This document shows, one piece after another, positions 5,191 through 9,364 of a stretch of DNA of 9,364 nucleotides. A program made the position numbers and the translations under genes. Position 1 is the stretch's first letter; each line of letters starts with the position of its first letter. Source of the stretch: Clostridiales bacterium (GTDB taxonomy: Bacteria > Bacillota > Clostridia > Christensenellales > Aristaeellaceae); assembly GCA_012514225.1 (NCBI GenBank), contig JAAZAQ010000127.1:1-9364 (forward strand). Direction: 5' to 3'. Below the pieces are notes generated by a model. It saw nothing but the letters and a program-made list of their open reading frames with translations. It was not told the DNA's origin and did no database searches.

Positions 5191-7374
5191 CTACTCGTTG
5201 GAGACCAGGCTCCGGTACAGCCCGTCCTGCGCAAACAGCTGGTCGTGGGTGCCGCGCTGGGCGACCCTCCCCTGGTCCAGCACGATGATTTCGTCGCAGT
5301 CGCGGATGGTGCTCAGCCGGTGCGCGACCACCACGCAGGTCACCCCGCGGGCCTTGATGGCGCGCATCACGCCGTATTCCGTCTGCGCGTCCAGGGCGCT
5401 GGTGGCTTCGTCCATGATCAGCACGGTGGGGTCCTGCGCCAGCACGCGGGCGATATCGATGCGCTGGCCCTGGCCGCCGGACAGGTCGCGGCCGCCGGAG
5501 AGGATGCGCCCCTGGTAGCCGCCCGGGCGCTTCACGATGTCCTCGTGCACCTGCGCGTCCCGGGCGGCCAGCACCATCTCGAAATCCTCGACGGACGCGT
5601 CCCACATCCTGATGTTGTCGGAAATGCTGTCCTCGAACAGGATGACGTCCTGGTCCACGACGGCCACGGAGCCGGTGAACACCTCGCGCGGAATTTGGCC
5701 GATGGGCCTGCCGTCGAACAGCACCTCGCCTTTCCAGGGCTGGTACAGCCCGGCCAGCAGCTTCGCGAGGGTGGACTTCCCGCAGCCGGACAGCCCGACC
5801 AGGGCGACGCGCCCGCCCGGCTGAAGATGCAGGTCGAAGTCCCGGATGAGGGGCTCCCCCTGCGGGGAGTAGCCGAAGGTGACCCCGCGCATCTCCACCT
5901 CGCCCAGCAGCTTGTCGCAGCGTTCGGGCCCCCCGCTTCCGCCGGGCGGATAGGTCACGTCCGGCGGGCAGGCCATCACGTCGTCGATGCGCTCCATGTC
6001 GTTGCGCATTTCCTGCAGGCTTTGCCCGGCGGACACCAGGTTGGCGGCCGGGGTTGAAAAGGCGCCCATGAAGCCCTGGAAGGCCATGACCATGCCCACG
6101 GTGAAGTGCCCCGACATGGTCAGGGACACGCCCAGCACCAGGACGGCGGCGTCCGCCAGCGCGGAAATCAGCGCCGGCAGGCTGCCCAGGTACTGGTTGA
6201 GCCGGGCGTACCGTTTCCGCTGCCGGTTGACGCTGGCCTGGTAGCCGGCCCATTTCTCAAAGTAGCCGTCCTCGGCGCCGCAGGCCTTGATGGTTTCGAT
6301 CATCCCGATGCCGGCCACGGTGGCGCCTTCCAGCTTGCCCTCGTCCCGCATCTGCACGCGCATGATGTTGACGCGCTTTCTGGAAATCAGCTGGGCGGCC
6401 AGGATTTTCAGCAGGGTGGCGCCCACGCCGATGAGGGCCAGCGGCAGGCTGTAGCGCACCATGACGGCCAGGTAAAACACCAGCATCGCGAAATCCAGCA
6501 GCAGCGGCGCCAGCTGCTTGACCAGGGCGGAGGCGACGCCTTCGTTGGAGGACTGGCGCGCGGCGATGTCCCCCGCCATGCGCTGGGAGAAAAAGGAGAC
6601 CGGCAAGCGCAGGATGTGCCACATGAAGGAGGTGTTCGCGACGGCGGCCAGCTTGCCCTCGACCCGCAGCATCCCCGATTCCTGCGCGAAGGAGACCAGG
6701 GTTTTCAGCACGATGAGCAGCGCGAAGGCCAGGAAAAACGGCCGCATCCAGCCCGGGTCGCGGCCGGTGAGGAGGCGGTCCATGAAAACGCGGGAAAAGG
6801 CCGGGAACAGCAGACCCATCATCGCGGCGATCAGGCTGGTCAGCGTGACGAAGAGCAGGGCCGCGCCCGCCCCGCGCAGTCGCCTGCGCGCGAAGGCCAG
6901 TACGCTCTTGGGCCGCCCGCCGGGCTGAAAGCTTTCCGCGGCGTCGAACATCAGGCATACGCCCGTGAAGCTGCGGTCGAACTCCTCGGCCGGGACCTGC
7001 ACGCTGCCGCGCGCCGGGTCGTTGATAAGCGCGCGGTTCCCCTTGAACCCGCGGAGCACCACGAAGTGGTTGAAGTTCCAGTGCAGGATGCAGGGGTAGG
7101 TGGCGTTGCGCCTGAGCTCCTCCGGCTCGTAGCGGTAGCCCTTCGCGGAAAGGCCGTAGCTGCGCGCGGCGCGCATCATGCTGCGCGCGTTGGAGCCGTC
7201 CCGGGAAACGCCGCAGTCCGCGCGCACCTTTTCAAGGGGGAGGAACAGCCCGTAATGCGCGGCGACCATGGCCAGGCAGGCCGCGCCGCATTCCAGCGCC
7301 TCCATCTGCATGACGACGGGCACCTTCGCGGCGCCGGACCTGCGCGGCCGCTTCGCCGCCCCCGCGCTACTCAT
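5191..7374 (-). CDS. NHLM-type peptidase C39 / ABC exporter (leader-cleaving)
   Basis: The 727-residue product starts with a basic tail and a peptidase C39 domain (about 18-145). The papain-like catalytic set is visible: Gln23 and Cys29 in QMEALECGAACL, His103 in HWNFNHFVVL, Asp119 in INDPARG. These enzymes cut leader peptides after Gly-Gly. A six-helix transmembrane domain follows (about 160-440), then an ATPase with Walker A VGLSGCGKST near 530, signature LSGGQGQR near 631, Walker B VLIMDEATSALD near 655 and switch His in VVAHRLSTI near 683. All key residues are intact, so it should cleave and export. The family is NHLM_micro_ABC1. Its ATG overlaps the stop of the HlyD-like gene by eight bases (ATGAGTAG), a sign of coupled translation. 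Likely substrates are the two precursors downstream, both with a Gly-Gly leader end. Confidence 0.95.
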   Translation of the reverse strand: MSSAGAAKRPRRSGAAKVPVVMQMEALECGAACLAMVAAHYGLFLPLEKVRADCGVSRDGSNARSMMRAARSYGLSAKGYRYEPEELRRNATYPCILHWNFNHFVVLRGFKGNRALINDPARGSVQVPAEEFDRSFTGVCLMFDAAESFQPGGRPKSVLAFARRRLRGAGAALLFVTLTSLIAAMMGLLFPAFSRVFMDRLLTGRDPGWMRPFFLAFALLIVLKTLVSFAQESGMLRVEGKLAAVANTSFMWHILRLPVSFFSQRMAGDIAARQSSNEGVASALVKQLAPLLLDFAMLVFYLAVMVRYSLPLALIGVGATLLKILAAQLISRKRVNIMRVQMRDEGKLEGATVAGIGMIETIKACGAEDGYFEKWAGYQASVNRQRKRYARLNQYLGSLPALISALADAAVLVLGVSLTMSGHFTVGMVMAFQGFMGAFSTPAANLVSAGQSLQEMRNDMERIDDVMACPPDVTYPPGGSGGPERCDKLLGEVEMRGVTFGYSPQGEPLIRDFDLHLQPGGRVALVGLSGCGKSTLAKLLAGLYQPWKGEVLFDGRPIGQIPREVFTGSVAVVDQDVILFEDSISDNIRMWDASVEDFEMVLAARDAQVHEDIVKRPGGYQGRILSGGRDLSGGQGQRIDIARVLAQDPTVLIMDEATSALDAQTEYGVMRAIKARGVTCVVVAHRLSTIRDCDEIIVLDQGRVAQRGTHDQLFAQDGLYRSLVSNE

Positions 7375-7861
7375 CGCCGGCCTGCCCGTCCAGCAGGAAG
7401 GAGATGGGCCGGATGCTCTGGGTGGTGATGACCACCTCGTGCATGCCGTCGGGCACGCCGGGCGCGCTGACGGTGACCGGGTAGTTCCAGGCCTTGGGGT
7501 CCAGCTTGAACACCACGTAGTCCTCCGCGTGCGCCTCGTCCACCTCCCCGGAGGACAGGGGGATGAGCGAAATCGCGGTGACCTTGCCTTCGCTTTCCCC
7601 GACGCGCGCCGGCATCCCCGGCTTGATGCGCGTGACGTCGCTGACGTAGCAGACGGCCTCCCCGCCCCTGGCCAGGCCCGCCGCGGTCACGGTGGAGGGA
7701 ATCGTGCCGAACATGCCGAAGAGCAGGAACCCCGCCACCAGCAGGGCGGCGGCGGACAGAATCACCCAGACGCCCGGGCGCGCGACGCTGAGGTAATCGT
7801 TGAGCTCCTCGGGCGAGGAAATCCGTTCCATGCTCGATTTCCGGAAAATCTGGCTTTCCAT
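7367..7861 (-). CDS. Short HlyD-like (NHLM-type) secretion protein
   Basis: The 164-residue single-pass membrane protein has a cytoplasmic start (MERISSPEELNDYLSVARPG), one membrane helix at about 31-52 and an external beta-rich part. SSPEELNDYLSV before the helix and the closing ITTQSIRPISFLLDG resemble NHLM bacteriocin secretion (HlyD-family) proteins. The family in Gram-negatives normally has a long coiled-coil hairpin within a barrel-sandwich domain; here the space between the half-motifs is too short for one. This fits a Gram-positive cell with no outer-membrane channel to reach. It starts four bases after the phosphatase stop, with GGAGG nine bases upstream, and overlaps the peptidase-ABC gene. 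It probably assists the two ABC proteins as an accessory or release subunit. Confidence 0.82.
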   Translation of the reverse strand: MESQIFRKSSMERISSPEELNDYLSVARPGVWVILSAAALLVAGFLLFGMFGTIPSTVTAAGLARGGEAVCYVSDVTRIKPGMPARVGESEGKVTAISLIPLSSGEVDEAHAEDYVVFKLDPKAWNYPVTVSAPGVPDGMHEVVITTQSIRPISFLLDGQAGDE

Positions 7862-7865
7862 GTTC

Positions 7866-9364
7866 TCACGCCTCCCCCCGGCTTGTACCGTGCTGTCGGC
7901 GGCTTTGGCCGCCCGGCCGCAGCCTGACCCGGATTTCCAGACGGTTCCGGCCCTCCGCCCGCTCGTAAGTTGCCTCGTCCGCCAGCCTGCGCGCCAGCAG
8001 GACGCCCAGGCCGCCCTCCGGCCTTTCCGCCGCCGGGGCGTCCGTATCCGGCAGCGGCATCGACAGCGGGTCGAAGGGCACGCCCGCGTCGGCGAACCGC
8101 ATCACCGCCGTGTCCCCCTCGGCGTCGCAGGCGACCTCCACCCTGTCTTCGCCCCTCAGCCCGCCGTGCAGGCAGACGTTCACGAACACCTCCTCGGCGA
8201 TGAGGAGCAGGCGGCCCAGCGCTCCCTGCCCGGCGTGAAACGGCGCGAGCGCCTTTTCGATAAATTCCTGCAGCGCGGGCAGTTCCACGGGCTGGGCCTT
8301 CAGGCGTATGAGGGGCGGCGACGCCTTGCTTTCCAGGATGTCCAGCCCCAGCAGGGTGATGTCGTCCGCCTGGCCCCGGCCTTCCGAAAAGGCCTGCGCC
8401 GCGCCCAGCGCGAGCCGGATGCATTCCGCGGCAGGCGCGCCGGCCGCCTCCTCGCCGTTGAGCAGGCGCAGGAGGCGGGAGAGGGAAAACAGGTCTCCCT
8501 TTGGCCCGCGCGCTTCCGTCACGCCGTCCGTGTACAGCAGCAGCCGGTCGCCCGCGTACAGCCGGAGGTTCCGCGCGGTATACGGCGTTTCCGGCATCGC
8601 GCCCAGCACCAGGTCGGGGCGCCCGGTCAGGCTGTGGAAGGGCCTGCCCGCGCGGGAGAGCAGGGGCGGGTTGTGCCCCGCGACGACGTACTCCAGAAAC
8701 CCCGTTCCCTCAAAATCCCACAGGCCGACAAAGGCCGTCACGAACATCCCGGCGTCGTTGTTCCTGCACAGTTCCGCGTTGGTCTTGGCCACGGCGTCCC
8801 CCAGCGTCAGCCCCAGCGCCAGGTCCCCCCGCAATTGGGTCATCGCGTTCATCATGTACAGGGCGCCCGGAATCCCCTTGCCGGACACGTCCGCGATTGC
8901 GAAGGCCAGTTTCCGCGCGCCGGCTTCGCCCGCCAGGAAGAAATCGTAAAAGTCGCCGCCCACTTCCCGGGAAGGCGCGATGAGCGCGTCCAGCCGGAAC
9001 TGCCCGAAGCCCGAGAGAACCGGGTCGGGCAGCCGGGGCAGGCTGGCCTGCTGGATGGCGCCGGCGAAGGCCAGTTCGGCTTCCATGCGCGCCGCGGTCT
9101 CGGCGTTTGCCTGCCGCAGCGCGGCGACCGTCGCGTTGATGCCGTCCGACAGGGAGCGGAACTCGTCGTTGTGCCGCACCTCCGCCCGCGCCTCCAGATC
9201 CCCGGACGTGATGCGCGAAAGGGAGCGGTTGACCTCCGCGATGCCCCGGATGACCTCCCGGTCGACCAGGCGGGAAACCAGCCGGAACAGCAGGAGGAAC
9301 AGCAGGAGGAAGACCAGGGCGAGGATGAGGAGCGTCTGGTTGCGCCCGGCGTACACTTCGCCAA
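7866..9364 (-). CDS. Membrane SpoIIE/RsbU-type PP2C phosphatase fused to RsbW-like ATPase domain, 5' end cut
   Basis: The frame is open to the window edge, so the N-terminus (probably an extracellular sensor) is missing. Numbering from the GTG at 9356: a membrane helix at about 8-27, a HAMP-like linker at 28-80 (SRLVDREVIRGIAEVNRSL), a short coiled coil, then a PP2C/SpoIIE domain at about 115-340. Metal-site motifs are EVGGDFYDF, IADVSGKGIPGALYM, VVAGHNPPLL, YTDGVTEA and GQADDITLL. The C-terminal part (about 355-480) is an HATPase_c_2 fold with N-box LLIAEEVFVNVCLHGG, G1 FADAGVPFDPL and G2 EGGLGVLLARRLAD. In such systems the phosphatase dephosphorylates an STAS anti-anti-sigma factor and the ATPase domain phosphorylates it. 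No STAS protein is in the window. Being first in line with the exporter, it probably links a signal to cluster expression. The GTG is not claimed as the true start. Confidence 0.9.
   Translation of the reverse strand, partial: GEVYAGRNQTLLILALVFLLLFLLLFRLVSRLVDREVIRGIAEVNRSLSRITSGDLEARAEVRHNDEFRSLSDGINATVAALRQANAETAARMEAELAFAGAIQQASLPRLPDPVLSGFGQFRLDALIAPSREVGGDFYDFFLAGEAGARKLAFAIADVSGKGIPGALYMMNAMTQLRGDLALGLTLGDAVAKTNAELCRNNDAGMFVTAFVGLWDFEGTGFLEYVVAGHNPPLLSRAGRPFHSLTGRPDLVLGAMPETPYTARNLRLYAGDRLLLYTDGVTEARGPKGDLFSLSRLLRLLNGEEAAGAPAAECIRLALGAAQAFSEGRGQADDITLLGLDILESKASPPLIRLKAQPVELPALQEFIEKALAPFHAGQGALGRLLLIAEEVFVNVCLHGGLRGEDRVEVACDAEGDTAVMRFADAGVPFDPLSMPLPDTDAPAAERPEGGLGVLLARRLADEATYERAEGRNRLEIRVRLRPGGQSRRQHGTSRGEA

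Noticed and set aside
3038..5518. Plus-strand open frame of 826 codons
   Set aside because: It is the antisense of the ABC ATPase gene. The translation is rich in His, Gln, Arg and Gly with no motifs, typical of a GC-rich shadow frame; the minus-strand frame has intact Walker motifs.
2984..6253. 1089-codon minus-strand frame suggesting a fused protein
   Set aside because: The part upstream of 5179 overlaps the C39/ABC gene in another frame and reads as Arg/Gly/Pro-rich nonsense. The real gene starts at the ATG at 5179.
6106..7428. Plus-strand open frame of 440 codons
   Set aside because: Antisense to the peptidase C39/ABC gene, with low-complexity composition and no domain.
1..9364. CRISPR array, tRNA, rRNA, insertion sequence or phage genes
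   Set aside because: I looked for direct repeats with spacers, transposase motifs and RNA gene signatures on both strands and saw none.

Overview
This 9.4 kb window has high G+C (well above 60% by eye) and codes entirely on the minus strand. It is most of a ribosomally synthesised, post-translationally modified peptide (RiPP) cluster. The parts are two Nif11-type precursor peptides, a radical SAM/SPASM maturase, the two-ABC-protein NHLM-type export machine with a small HlyD-like subunit, an ECF-type sigma factor with a small coupled partner, and a SpoIIE-type phosphatase fused to an RsbW-like ATPase domain. NHLM two-ABC exporters together with SpoIIE/RsbW-like regulation suggest a Gram-positive anaerobe of the Clostridia (GC-rich Oscillospiraceae-like). 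This is inference from gene content; no rRNA or taxonomic marker is present.

In transcription order (right to left) the layout is: 9364-7866 membrane-anchored PP2C phosphatase + HATPase, whose 5' end is cut by the window; 7861-7367 short HlyD-like secretion subunit; 7374-5191 peptidase C39/ABC transporter; 5179-2984 second ABC transporter without the peptidase; 2892-2692 small helical protein; 2699-2109 sigma factor; 2078-1737 precursor 1; 1659-1315 precursor 2; 1195-1 radical SAM maturase, whose 3' end is cut by the window. Genes are mostly separated by 4-119 nt or overlap by a few bases, consistent with one operon. The largest gaps are 91 nt after the second ABC gene, 77 nt between precursors and 119 nt before the maturase. 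No stretch over 300 bases lacks a gene.

Inferred workflow: the phosphatase/kinase senses a signal and acts through partner switching, and the sigma factor drives or amplifies expression. The leader peptides dock on the maturase (probably through its N-terminal PqqD/RRE-like region), which modifies the Cys-rich core. The C39 domain of the first ABC protein cuts after the leader's Gly-Gly and the exporter releases the product.

The most striking observation is in the cores. Each of the two precursors ends in 2.7 tandem copies of a 17-residue unit, C-x-C-hydrophobic-x2-G-x-G..., with CxC motifs exactly 17 residues apart (Cys68/85/102 in one, Cys69/86/103 in the other). The cores are about 60% identical while the leaders are much more divergent. 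I do not recognise this core as a described RiPP class; it is the best candidate for something new in this window.
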